Part shown: positions 24,873 through 32,896 of the stretch, one piece after another
Numbering within the stretch: the stretch's first letter is position 1
Layout: each line of letters begins with the position of its first letter
From: Gramella sp. KN1008
Lineage (GTDB): Bacteria > Bacteroidota > Bacteroidia > Flavobacteriales > Flavobacteriaceae
Assembly (NCBI RefSeq): GCF_004332155.1
Contig: NZ_SJDV01000001.1
Location: 558,001-622,000, forward strand
Length of the DNA: 64,000 nucleotides
Reading direction: 5' to 3'
Position numbers and translations under genes: made by a program
The notes under the pieces: model-generated
Seen by the model: the letters and a program-made list of their open reading frames with translations, nothing else
The model's database searches: none
Told to the model about the DNA's origin: nothing

Positions 24873-25618
24873 GAAAGTTTTTAGGGCTTATAATGATATT
24901 ATTGATTTCAGGCTGTAGTTCTGAAGAGGCGCCTGATTGTTTCCAGACCGCAGGGGCTATTATCCAGGAAGAAGTGAAGCTTGATCCGTTTACCGAAATT
25001 ATGGTTTATGAAAGGGTAAAACTTTTTATTGAACAGGGAGATAAACAAAAGGTAGTGATCGAAACTGGCGAAAATCTGATTAATGATGTGGCTGTAAGGG
25101 TACAGGATGGTCGGCTTATCCTGAGAAATGAGAATGCCTGTAACCTCTTCAGGGAGTATGAGATCACTAAAGTCTATGTTACCAGTCCGAATATAAACTG
25201 GATACAGACGAGTACCGCCAGTGCGATTGAAAGTATTGGCACTTTAAGTTACCCTGAACTATGGCTGAGATCCTTAAACCAGGAAAAGGATCCTGATATT
25301 CATACCGACGGGGATTTCATTTTAGATCTTGATGTTCAGAATCTGCGAATCACCACCGATCATATCTCCAATTTTTTCCTCACGGGAAAGGTTGAGAATT
25401 TCAATGCCTTCTTTGCCGCAGGGGACGGAAGGCTGGAAGCAAGAAATCTTATAGTGCAGCATTGCGATATCTTCCATCGCGGGACCAATAAACTTATTGT
25501 GAATCCGCAACAGAGTCTTAAGGGGGATATATACAGTTACGGGGATATTATTTCGGTGAACCGGCCACCGGTTGTAAATGTGACCGAACATTTTAAAGGG
25601 AAACTTATTTTTGAGTAA
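24869..25618 (+). CDS. Lipoprotein with GIN-type (DUF2807) adhesin-like domain
   Basis: 249 residues. The lipobox is LLISGCSSE, with the cysteine at residue 16. After it, EEVKLDPFTEIMVYERVKLF is the usual start of the head/GIN domain, a beta-solenoid-like fold common in Bacteroidota surface or periplasmic lipoproteins. Ligand and function are unknown. It is coupled to the PagL-like gene, suggesting an envelope role. Its 3' end overlaps the convergent gldA gene by 14 bp, with no space for a terminator between them. Confidence 0.75.
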   Translation: MRKFLGLIMILLISGCSSEEAPDCFQTAGAIIQEEVKLDPFTEIMVYERVKLFIEQGDKQKVVIETGENLINDVAVRVQDGRLILRNENACNLFREYEITKVYVTSPNINWIQTSTASAIESIGTLSYPELWLRSLNQEKDPDIHTDGDFILDLDVQNLRITTDHISNFFLTGKVENFNAFFAAGDGRLEARNLIVQHCDIFHRGTNKLIVNPQQSLKGDIYSYGDIISVNRPPVVNVTEHFKGKLIFE

Positions 25619-26522
25619 GCTCTGAGAACAGACTTTCCAGGTTCTTTGTTTTTTGATTAAGCTGAAGGGTTTTTAAGCCATTGTCATGAGCGAAATCAAA
25701 AACCACGGGTCTCATATCTTTATTGGTGTCGAACTTAAGTTCATAAGTGAATCCGCCGGTATTTTTTGCCGAAACAAGATTTGGGATTTTCTTTAGTGCT
25801 ACTTCCTCGATCCGGTAGTCGAATTCCACAAAAATGATCTGTTCATTTTCATCTCTCAGGTCCTTCAGTTTTTTATCGGCAACGATCTTTCCTTTATTAA
25901 TAATAATTACGCGGTCGCAAATCGCTTCCACTTCCTGCATGATATGAGTTGATAGGAAAACGGTTTTCCCCGGTTTTCCATCCGGCCGGTTCTTACCTAT
26001 ATTCTTAATAAGTGTCCTGATCTCTACAAGCTGGTTGGGATCCAGTCCTGTGGTTGGCTCATCCAGAATAAGTACTTCAGGATCATGCAGAAGCGCGGCT
26101 GCAAGCCCCACCCTTTGACGGTAACCTTTGGATAGCTGTTCAATTTTTTTATTGGCTTCAGGTGTAAGACCGGTAAGCTTTATAACTTCTTCAACTCGTT
26201 TCTTCTCGATATTATAGACCGAAGCACAAAACCTGAGGTATTCCCTAACGAACATTTCAGTGTATAAAGGATTATGCTCGGGCAGGTATCCAATACGTTG
26301 CTGAATTTCTGATACCCGGTCCTTCAGATCCATATCGCTAATTTCAGCTTCCCCTTCATCTGCAGAAAGATATCCGGTAAGGATCTTCATCAGGGTTGAT
26401 TTGCCTGCACCATTCGGACCCAGAAAACCAACAATTTCACCTTTCGAAATACTGAAATTGACGTTATCCAGCGCTTTTTGCTTTCCGAAATGCTTCGAGA
26501 TGTTAGTAACAGTGATAGACAT
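25605..26522 (-). CDS. gldA: ABC transporter ATP-binding protein, gliding-motility type GldA
   Basis: 305 residues. Walker A is GPNGAGKST (about residue 35), the signature LSKGYRQRVGLA, and Walker B VLILDEPTTGLD. The C-terminal 70 residues (from about LRDENEQIIFVEF) match the GldA-type regulatory tail rather than a generic ABC ATPase. GldA works with GldF and GldG in flavobacterial gliding motility; those partner genes are not in the window, which is common since gldA is often separate. The orthology is inferred from overall similarity. Confidence 0.82.
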   Translation of the reverse strand: MSITVTNISKHFGKQKALDNVNFSISKGEIVGFLGPNGAGKSTLMKILTGYLSADEGEAEISDMDLKDRVSEIQQRIGYLPEHNPLYTEMFVREYLRFCASVYNIEKKRVEEVIKLTGLTPEANKKIEQLSKGYRQRVGLAAALLHDPEVLILDEPTTGLDPNQLVEIRTLIKNIGKNRPDGKPGKTVFLSTHIMQEVEAICDRVIIINKGKIVADKKLKDLRDENEQIIFVEFDYRIEEVALKKIPNLVSAKNTGGFTYELKFDTNKDMRPVVFDFAHDNGLKTLQLNQKTKNLESLFSELTQK

Positions 26523-26669
26523 AGGTCAAAATTAGGAATAATTATCAGGCCTGCCGATGAAAACTTTTCAATCTTCCAACGAATAATTAAGGCTCTAAAT
26601 TGTAATCCTCAGTAAAAAGCAGTGGATTTTCCGAATATCAGAAAACTGCAAAATTTCAGAAATAAATAT

Positions 26670-26699
26670 TTTGAAACTAAAATTTAAGCACTACTTTAG
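26670..26699 (+). promoter_or_regulatory. Predicted promoter of the pheA leader
   Basis: TTTG (26670-26673), 18-nt spacer, TACTTTAG (26692-26699), one mismatch to TAnnTTTG. The leader peptide ATG follows 19 nt later. Confidence 0.6.
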
Positions 26700-26718
26700 T
26701 CATTCATAATTATTGACA

Positions 26719-26796
26719 ATGACAAGGTTAATTAGCTGGAACGCATTCTATTATTTTTATTTCTATTCTAGAGATAGGATCGGGAATGCTATATGA
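26719..26796 (+). CDS. Aromatic-rich leader peptide of the phe/tyr operon
   Basis: A 25-codon ORF in which residues 10-16 are F-Y-Y-F-Y-F-Y, preceded by a Trp at 7: three Phe, four Tyr, one Trp. GATCGGGA at 26778-26785, 11 nt after the last aromatic codon, is complementary (one G-U) to TCTCGATC at 26823-26830 in the rising arm and loop of the following terminator. That is the antiterminator geometry of pheA/pheST-type leaders. A mixed Phe-Tyr run suits an operon that makes both amino acids. The ORF and pairing are seen directly; the regulatory outcome is inferred. Confidence 0.88.
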   Translation: MTRLISWNAFYYFYFYSRDRIGNAI

Positions 26797-26817
26797 TTAA
26801 CTGAAATAAAATTATAT

Positions 26818-26850
26818 AAAAGTCTCGATCAAAAATCGAGACTTTTTTTT
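26818..26850 (+). terminator. Attenuator terminator before pheA
   Basis: AAAAGTCTCGAT pairs with ATCGAGACTTTT (12 bp, 5-nt loop) and ends in eight T, only 10 nt before the pheA start codon. Confidence 0.9.
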
Positions 26851-26859
26851 GATAGCTAT

Positions 26860-27687
26860 ATGAACAAAAAAATAGGGATTCAGGGCATTAAAGGCTCCTT
26901 TCATCATCTGGTAGCCATGGATTATTATCATAAAGATGTGGAAGTGATGGAGCACCTTTCGTTTCAGGAGCTCGCTCAGAAACTGGCCGCAAAAGAATCT
27001 GATGAAGCGGTAATGGCGATCGAGAATAGTATCGCGGGTTCTATTTTGCCGAACTATGCCCTCATAGATGAGTATAACCTGAGTGTGGTTGGTGAACATT
27101 ACACCCCGGTAAATATGAATCTTATGGCGCTGAAAGGTCAGGAGATAGCCGATATTAAAAAAGTGTTTTCGCACCCTATGGCGCTGCTCCAGTGTAAGCA
27201 GTTCTTTAAGCAGTATCCTCATATTAAACTGATCGAGGATGCAGATACCGCCGAGGCTGCCAAAAGAATACATGAGGAAGGCCGGAAGAAAGTGGCGGCG
27301 GTGGCGAGTCCGGCAGCAGCCGAAATGTATGGTCTGGAGATACTGGCAAAAGAGATACATACCATTAAAAGCAATGCGACACGATTCCTGGTGCTGGGAA
27401 CCGAACATAAGAAACCGAATGGAGAAAAGCTTGATAAAGCCTCCATCAAATTCGATCTTAAAAGTGAAAGGGGTAGCCTGGTTTCGGTCCTTAATATCTT
27501 AAGGGATTGTTACCTGGATATGACCAAGATTCAGTCATTACCTATCATTGATGAGCCCTGGAAATATTCATTTTTTGTAGATGTGACCTTTGAAATGCCT
27601 GAAGACTTTGAGAGAGCGATGGATGTGCTGAAGCTGATGACCGAAGGATTAAGAATTTTTGGAATTTATAAAAACAATTTGTCATGA
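26860..27687 (+). CDS. pheA: Prephenate dehydratase
   Basis: 275 residues, converting prephenate to phenylpyruvate. KIGIQGIKGSFHHLVAMDYY starts the catalytic domain, AIENSIAGSI is the substrate loop, and NATRFLVLG contains the conserved Thr-Arg-Phe of the active site. A C-terminal ACT domain (from about SERGSLVSVL) usually binds phenylalanine; its expected ESRP motif reads QSLP here, so feedback binding may differ. No chorismate mutase domain is attached; that activity is in the fourth gene of the operon. It follows the aromatic attenuator and overlaps the next gene by 4 nt. Confidence 0.95.
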   Translation: MNKKIGIQGIKGSFHHLVAMDYYHKDVEVMEHLSFQELAQKLAAKESDEAVMAIENSIAGSILPNYALIDEYNLSVVGEHYTPVNMNLMALKGQEIADIKKVFSHPMALLQCKQFFKQYPHIKLIEDADTAEAAKRIHEEGRKKVAAVASPAAAEMYGLEILAKEIHTIKSNATRFLVLGTEHKKPNGEKLDKASIKFDLKSERGSLVSVLNILRDCYLDMTKIQSLPIIDEPWKYSFFVDVTFEMPEDFERAMDVLKLMTEGLRIFGIYKNNLS

Positions 27688-28829
27688 TCACGGCAAAACG
27701 ACTTGATAATGTACAGGAATACTACTTCTCAAAAAAGTTAAGAGAGGTAGCCGAGCTACGTTCAAAAGGGAAGGATATCATTAACCTCGGGATAGGTAGC
27801 CCCGATCTTGCTCCGCCACCTCAGGTGATCGAAGCGCTTAATAAAGCTGTAGGTTCCAGTGGAGCTCACCAGTATCAGCCATATAAAGGCATCAAGGAAT
27901 TAAGGGATGCAATCGCGGGTTTTTATGATGAATTCTACGATCGAAGCCTGAATCCCGAAACCGAAATTTTACCTCTTATGGGAAGTAAAGAAGGTATCAT
28001 GCATATTTCCATGGCATTTCTGAATCCAGGTGATGAGGTTCTGTTGCCGGATCCTGGTTATCCTACCTATAGTTCGGTTTCAAAATTACTGGATGTCACT
28101 GAAAGAAATTACGAGCTGAATGCAGAGAATGACTGGCTCCCCGATCTGGAGAAGTTATCAAAACAGGATCTTAGTAAAGTAAAATTAATGTGGGTGAATT
28201 ATCCTCATATGCCAACCGGCTCTGTGGCACCCAAATCATTCTTTGATGAGATCACAGCTTTTGCCGAAAAACATGAAATACTGGTAGTGAACGATAATCC
28301 ATACAGTTTTATACAAAATGAGAATCCTAAAAGTATATTGAGGAATGATAAACTGAGCGATTATGTGATGGAACTGAACTCTCTTAGCAAGAGTTTCAAT
28401 ATGGCTGGCTGGAGAGTTGGAATGCTTGTAGGTAGTGAGAAAAATATTAATTCTGTTCTCAGGGTTAAATCGAATATGGACAGTGGGATGTTCTACCCCG
28501 TTCAGGCGGGAGCTGTAGAAGCTCTTAAGCTCTCCCAGGATTGGTTCGATGAGCAGAATAAGACCTATTCCAATAGAAAGGAAATGATCCTTCAAGTGGT
28601 CAATGAACTGGGCTGTGAAGCTGCAAAGGATCAGGCAGGTCTTTTTGTATGGGCAAAAGTTCCGCAAGGAAAGACTTCAGAAGACATAGTAGACGATCTG
28701 CTTTACAATCACGATGTTTTTATCGCACCGGGATTCATTTTTGGAGCTAATGGAGAAGGTTATGTGAGATTTTCGCTTTGCGCTCCGGAAGAATTAATAG
28801 AAAAGGCATTAAACCGAATTAGAAGATGA
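27684..28829 (+). CDS. Class I/II PLP aminotransferase (probable aromatic or prephenate aminotransferase)
   Basis: 381 residues, fold type I. LGIGSPDLAPPPQVIEAL and the lysine motif NSLSKSFNMAGWRVGM are typical of the aspartate/LL-diaminopimelate/alanine aminotransferase branch. Sitting between pheA and tyrA with 4-nt overlaps on both sides, it most likely transaminates phenylpyruvate and 4-hydroxyphenylpyruvate. Prephenate-to-arogenate activity cannot be excluded from sequence. Confidence 0.85.
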   Translation: MITAKRLDNVQEYYFSKKLREVAELRSKGKDIINLGIGSPDLAPPPQVIEALNKAVGSSGAHQYQPYKGIKELRDAIAGFYDEFYDRSLNPETEILPLMGSKEGIMHISMAFLNPGDEVLLPDPGYPTYSSVSKLLDVTERNYELNAENDWLPDLEKLSKQDLSKVKLMWVNYPHMPTGSVAPKSFFDEITAFAEKHEILVVNDNPYSFIQNENPKSILRNDKLSDYVMELNSLSKSFNMAGWRVGMLVGSEKNINSVLRVKSNMDSGMFYPVQAGAVEALKLSQDWFDEQNKTYSNRKEMILQVVNELGCEAAKDQAGLFVWAKVPQGKTSEDIVDDLLYNHDVFIAPGFIFGANGEGYVRFSLCAPEELIEKALNRIRR

Positions 28830-29710
28830 AAGTTTATATAATAGGAACCGGGCTTATAGGTGGATCTTTTGCTTTGGATGTCAAGGCAGAGGTCAAAGAT
28901 GTGGAGATCTTTGGAATTGATCATAATGAAAAACATCTTCAGGAAGCCCTGGAGGCCGGCCTAATAGATCATAAGGCAGGTTTTGATGATCTCGTGAACG
29001 CCGATTTTGTTTACCTGGCTATTCCTGTAGACGCTTCCATGGAAATTTTACCTAAAATTCTTGATGTCGTAAATGAGAACTGCGTGGTGACCGATGCCGG
29101 TTCAACCAAAGAAGAATTATGCGAAAAGGTCGCGAAACATCCTAAACGCAGGAACTATCTGGCGGGCCATCCTATTGCAGGAACTGAATTTTCAGGACCT
29201 ACGGCAGCACTTCACGGTCTTTTTAAATACAAAACGAATATTATTTGTGAAATAGAAAAAACGGCCTTCAAGCTTCAGGAAAAGGCTCTGGAAATATTTC
29301 ATGCCATCGGGATGAGGATAAGATATATGGACCCTGTTTCACATGACCGCCATATAGCTTACGTTTCTCATTTATCTCATATAAGTTCTTTTATGCTCGG
29401 GAAGACTGTTTTGGAGAAAGAGAAGAATGAACGGGATATTTTCGATCTGGCAGGTAGTGGTTTTGCTTCCACGGTACGACTGGCTAAAAGTTCACCTGAA
29501 ATGTGGACGCCTATCTTCAGGCAGAATAAGAAAAATGTGATAGAAACCCTGGATGAATATATCTCCAATCTTAAGCACTTCAGGCAACTTATGGAGGCAA
29601 ACGATTTTGAAGAGGTCTTTCAGGAAATGCATAAAACGAATCATATTAAAGACGTATTAAACGGAATAACACAGAATGAAAATTTAAAAATACTGGAAAA
29701 TGGAAAATAG
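28826..29710 (+). CDS. tyrA: Prephenate dehydrogenase
   Basis: 294 residues. IIGTGLIGGSFALDV is the NAD(P) motif, HPIAGTEFSGPTAAL carries the active-site histidine, and DPVSHDRHIAYVSHLSH is the usual dimer-domain motif. It oxidatively decarboxylates prephenate to 4-hydroxyphenylpyruvate. There is no N-terminal chorismate mutase and no C-terminal ACT domain, so regulation by tyrosine may rest on the attenuator. It overlaps both neighbours. Confidence 0.94.
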   Translation: MKVYIIGTGLIGGSFALDVKAEVKDVEIFGIDHNEKHLQEALEAGLIDHKAGFDDLVNADFVYLAIPVDASMEILPKILDVVNENCVVTDAGSTKEELCEKVAKHPKRRNYLAGHPIAGTEFSGPTAALHGLFKYKTNIICEIEKTAFKLQEKALEIFHAIGMRIRYMDPVSHDRHIAYVSHLSHISSFMLGKTVLEKEKNERDIFDLAGSGFASTVRLAKSSPEMWTPIFRQNKKNVIETLDEYISNLKHFRQLMEANDFEEVFQEMHKTNHIKDVLNGITQNENLKILENGK

Positions 29711-30788
29711 CAGCGAACTTAGAAAATGGCTGGATGATTTCAATTTATCTCATCCACTTGTAATTGCAGGCCCTTGTAGTGCCGAAACGGAAGAACAGGT
29801 TTTAACCATCGCGCATCAGTTAAAAGACAGTGATGCAACGGTACTTAGAGCGGGAATCTGGAAGCCGAGAACAAGACCCGGCAACTTTGAAGGAGTAGGT
29901 GCACTGGGGTTAAAATGGCTTCAGAAGGCCAAGGAAGAAACAGGTATGCTTACTACAACCGAGGTTGCGAACCCTAATCATGTAGATCTGGCTCTAAAGC
30001 ACGATGTGGATATACTCTGGATCGGGGCGCGAACTACAGTATCCCCTTTTATTGTACAGGAAATAGCAGACGCCCTGAAAGGAACTGACAAAATAGTGCT
30101 GGTAAAAAACCCGGTGAATCCTGATCTTTCTTTATGGCTGGGGGCCGTTGAAAGACTATATACCGCAGATATTTCAAATCTGGGAGTAATTCACAGAGGC
30201 TTTTCCACTTATGAGAAAACGAAATACAGAAACAATCCTGAATGGCAGATCCCTATCGAACTTCAGAATAAGTTCCCTGACCTTCCTCTTATTCTTGATC
30301 CTTCTCATATAGCAGGAAGAAGAGATATCATCTTTGATCTTTGTCAAACCGGCCTGGATCTTAATTATGACGGAATAATGGTGGAAACACACCATACACC
30401 TGATAAAGCATGGAGCGATGCCGCACAACAAATAACTCCTGAAACTCTGGTTCAAATTATGAAAGATCTGCAGGTAAGAAAAGAAGTTTCCGCCAGCGAG
30501 GAATTTCAGAATAAGTTAAATACACTAAGGTCTAAAATTGATATTGCCGACAGTCAGATCCTTGATATACTTTCAAAAAGGATGAAAATTTCAGAAGAGA
30601 TCGGTCAGGTTAAGAAAGACCAGAACGTCGCTATTTTACAAACAAAAAGATGGAATGAGATTCTTGGTAAAATGGTGCTGGAAGGAGAAGAAAAAGGGCT
30701 TAGTGAGGAATTTGTTCTAAGAATGTTCAAGGCTATTCACCAGGAGTCTATTAACCACCAGCAAAAGATACTGGACGGGATCGGGTAA
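29700..30788 (+). CDS. Bifunctional DAHP synthase - chorismate mutase
   Basis: 362 residues. Residues about 1-265 are a type-I-beta (AroA-beta/KDO8P-synthase-like) DAHP synthase: IAGPCSAETEEQV, RAGIWKPRTRPGNFEG, and LILDPSHIAGRR. Residues about 275-362 are an AroQ chorismate mutase of the type II helical fold (LRSKIDIADSQILDILSKRM). It thus joins the first committed step of the shikimate pathway to the branch toward Phe/Tyr. The mutase may act as the allosteric sensor, as in Bacillus-type fusions, where it lies at the N-terminus. The start overlaps tyrA by 11 nt. Confidence 0.93.
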   Translation: MENSSELRKWLDDFNLSHPLVIAGPCSAETEEQVLTIAHQLKDSDATVLRAGIWKPRTRPGNFEGVGALGLKWLQKAKEETGMLTTTEVANPNHVDLALKHDVDILWIGARTTVSPFIVQEIADALKGTDKIVLVKNPVNPDLSLWLGAVERLYTADISNLGVIHRGFSTYEKTKYRNNPEWQIPIELQNKFPDLPLILDPSHIAGRRDIIFDLCQTGLDLNYDGIMVETHHTPDKAWSDAAQQITPETLVQIMKDLQVRKEVSASEEFQNKLNTLRSKIDIADSQILDILSKRMKISEEIGQVKKDQNVAILQTKRWNEILGKMVLEGEEKGLSEEFVLRMFKAIHQESINHQQKILDGIG

Positions 30789-30885
30789 AGGAATACCCGG
30801 TTCCTACTGGAATCTTGTGAAATTATTCAGTTAAATTTGCATTGGAAGAATTATATTGATCTTATAATATGGATAATTTACAATA

Positions 30886-31836
30886 ATGCAGGGAACCGTT
30901 TATAAGTCTACAGGTAGCTGGTATCAGGTGAAGACCGAAGATGGTGATTTCTATGAGTGCCGGATCAAAGGGAAGTTCCGCATTCAGGGAATCAAGAGTA
31001 CCAATCCGGTGGCTGTAGGAGATAAGGTGATCTTTGACCCTGAAGAGGGAGCTGATGATAAAACCGGAGTCATAAAAAAAATCCTTGAGAGGGATAATTA
31101 TATCATCCGGAAATCGGTAAACCTATCCAAGCAAACACATATCATTGCTTCCAATATTGATCAGGTTTTCCTGCTTGTCACTTTGAATAATCCTCCAACA
31201 TTAACCACATTTATTGATAGGTTTCTGGTAACGGCCGAGGCTTATGATATCACGGCCGTGCTTCTTTTTAATAAAATAGACACTTATTCCATAGAAGAAC
31301 TTGCCGAGGTGAAATACCTCGCTGAAATGTATCGTTCTGCCGGATATGAATGCATTGGTATTTCGGCCAAAAAAGGAAAGAATGTAGATAAGGTAAAGGA
31401 AATGATGACTGGTAAAACCAGCATGATCTCTGGGCATAGCGGTACCGGAAAATCTACTCTTATCAATGCTATTGAGCCTTCTCTGGACCTGAAGACCGCT
31501 GAGATTTCACGACAGCACAGTCAGGGTCAGCATACCACCACTTTTGCAGAAATGTTCGATCTTAGTTTTGACGCGCGTATTATTGATACACCGGGGATAA
31601 AAGGTTTTGGTGTGGTGGATATGGAAAGAGAGGAGATAGGTGATTATTTTCCTGAATTCTTTGAAAGAAAGCAGGATTGTAAATTTCATAATTGCCTGCA
31701 CCTGGAAGAGCCTAAATGTGCTGTAAAAGAAGCGCTTGAAAATGGAGAAATAGCCTGGTCCAGGTATAAGAGTTACCTCCAGATCATGGAGGGAGAAGAT
31801 GATAATTACAGGATAGATCAATACCAGAACAAATAA
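30886..31836 (+). CDS. rsgA: Ribosome small-subunit-dependent GTPase A
   Basis: 316 residues. The GTPase motifs are circularly permuted, as is diagnostic: G4 (LLFNKIDTYS) comes before G1 (GHSGTGKSTLINAI) and G3 (DTPGIKGFG). An N-terminal OB-fold (KTEDGDFYECRIKGKFR) and a C-terminal zinc knuckle (CKFHNCLHLEEPKC) flank the GTPase. RsgA helps mature the 30S subunit. Its stop overlaps the dtd start. Confidence 0.95.
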   Translation: MQGTVYKSTGSWYQVKTEDGDFYECRIKGKFRIQGIKSTNPVAVGDKVIFDPEEGADDKTGVIKKILERDNYIIRKSVNLSKQTHIIASNIDQVFLLVTLNNPPTLTTFIDRFLVTAEAYDITAVLLFNKIDTYSIEELAEVKYLAEMYRSAGYECIGISAKKGKNVDKVKEMMTGKTSMISGHSGTGKSTLINAIEPSLDLKTAEISRQHSQGQHTTTFAEMFDLSFDARIIDTPGIKGFGVVDMEREEIGDYFPEFFERKQDCKFHNCLHLEEPKCAVKEALENGEIAWSRYKSYLQIMEGEDDNYRIDQYQNK

Positions 31837-32288
31837 TGAGAGCAGTATTACAGAGAGTTTCAGAAGCATCGGTGACAGTAGACCATAAGGTATGTGCGGT
31901 AATTCATGAAGGCCTTTTAATATTGTTAGGAATAGAGGATGATGATAATGAAGAGGATATAGACTGGCTTTGCAGAAAGATAATCAATATGCGCATCTTC
32001 AATGATGAAGATGGGGTAATGAATGATTCTCTGAGGGATGTAGGTGGTGATGCGATTGTGGTAAGCCAGTTTACCCTTCACGCAAGTACAAAAAAAGGAA
32101 ATCGTCCCAGTTACATTAAAGCTGCCAAGCCAGAGGTTGCAGAACCGTTATACCTTAAATTCATTGATGAATTTGAAGGTAATTTAGGAAAAGAGGTGGG
32201 TGTAGGAAAGTTTGGAGCAGATATGAAGGTTTCCCTTCTAAATGATGGTCCGGTCACGATTTTGATAGATTCTAAAAACAGAGAATAA
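31836..32288 (+). CDS. dtd: D-aminoacyl-tRNA deacylase
   Basis: 150 residues. MRAVLQRVSEASVTVD, SQFTLHA and NDGPVTI are the three signatures; the last contains the Gly-Pro that reaches into the partner subunit's active site. It removes D-amino acids from mistakenly charged tRNA. It is coupled to rsgA by a 1-nt overlap. Confidence 0.96.
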   Translation: MRAVLQRVSEASVTVDHKVCAVIHEGLLILLGIEDDDNEEDIDWLCRKIINMRIFNDEDGVMNDSLRDVGGDAIVVSQFTLHASTKKGNRPSYIKAAKPEVAEPLYLKFIDEFEGNLGKEVGVGKFGADMKVSLLNDGPVTILIDSKNRE

Positions 32289-32615
32289 ATGGATATTTCG
32301 AACGCACAGAAAGCGGTAGATAAATGGATTAAAGAACATGGGGTTCGTTATTTTAACGAGCTTACTAATATGGCACAGCTTACTGAAGAGGTTGGCGAAG
32401 TGGCCCGGATAATTGCCCGTAGGTATGGTGAGCAAAGCGAAAAAGAGAGCGATAAGGAAAAGGACCTGGGAGAAGAGCTTGCCGATGTTGTATTCGTGGT
32501 GCTTTGTCTGGCAAATCAAACAGGTGTTGATCTGCAGGAAGCTTTTGATAAGAAACTGGATTTAAAGACCAAAAGAGATAAAGACAGGCATAAGAACAAC
32601 AAAAAACTCCAATAA
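32289..32615 (+). CDS. MazG-like nucleotide pyrophosphohydrolase
   Basis: 108 residues. The metal-binding EExxE and ExxD motifs are visible as LTEEVGEVARIIARRYGE and EELADVVFVVLCLANQTG. Members hydrolyse nucleoside triphosphates to monophosphates and pyrophosphate, cleaning up non-canonical nucleotides. The substrate is not predictable. It starts right after the dtd stop and overlaps the next gene by 1 nt. Confidence 0.85.
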   Translation: MDISNAQKAVDKWIKEHGVRYFNELTNMAQLTEEVGEVARIIARRYGEQSEKESDKEKDLGEELADVVFVVLCLANQTGVDLQEAFDKKLDLKTKRDKDRHKNNKKLQ

Positions 32616-32872
32616 TGAACTTTAAATCTATAGTTTCTCAGAAAAGTTTCTGGAAATCTGTGTTCTGGCTTGGCCTTTCCTTTCTTATTCTTTATAACCT
32701 AATCACCATGTTGTTCGAATACGGAGGATTTGCCTTTGGGGAATTTTTTGAAGAAAGAACTTCAGATGGTAAATTATTCAGATTTATCATAGCTCAGTTC
32801 CTTGCTGCTTTTCTCTATGGTTTCATATTAGCCTTCGGACAGTTCCATAGTAAGGAAAAGAAAAATAAATGA
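32615..32872 (+). CDS. Small hypothetical membrane protein
   Basis: 85 residues with two predicted membrane helices: about 15-32 (VFWLGLSFLILYNLITML) and about 55-75 (IIAQFLAAFLYGFILAFGQF), and a Lys-rich C-terminus. I do not recognise a family. It overlaps the MazG-like gene by one base and precedes aroA by 24 nt, so it is probably translated as part of this housekeeping run. Confidence 0.65.
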   Translation: MNFKSIVSQKSFWKSVFWLGLSFLILYNLITMLFEYGGFAFGEFFEERTSDGKLFRFIIAQFLAAFLYGFILAFGQFHSKEKKNK

Positions 32873-32896
32873 GTAATTAAACCTTGATTGTTTCTA

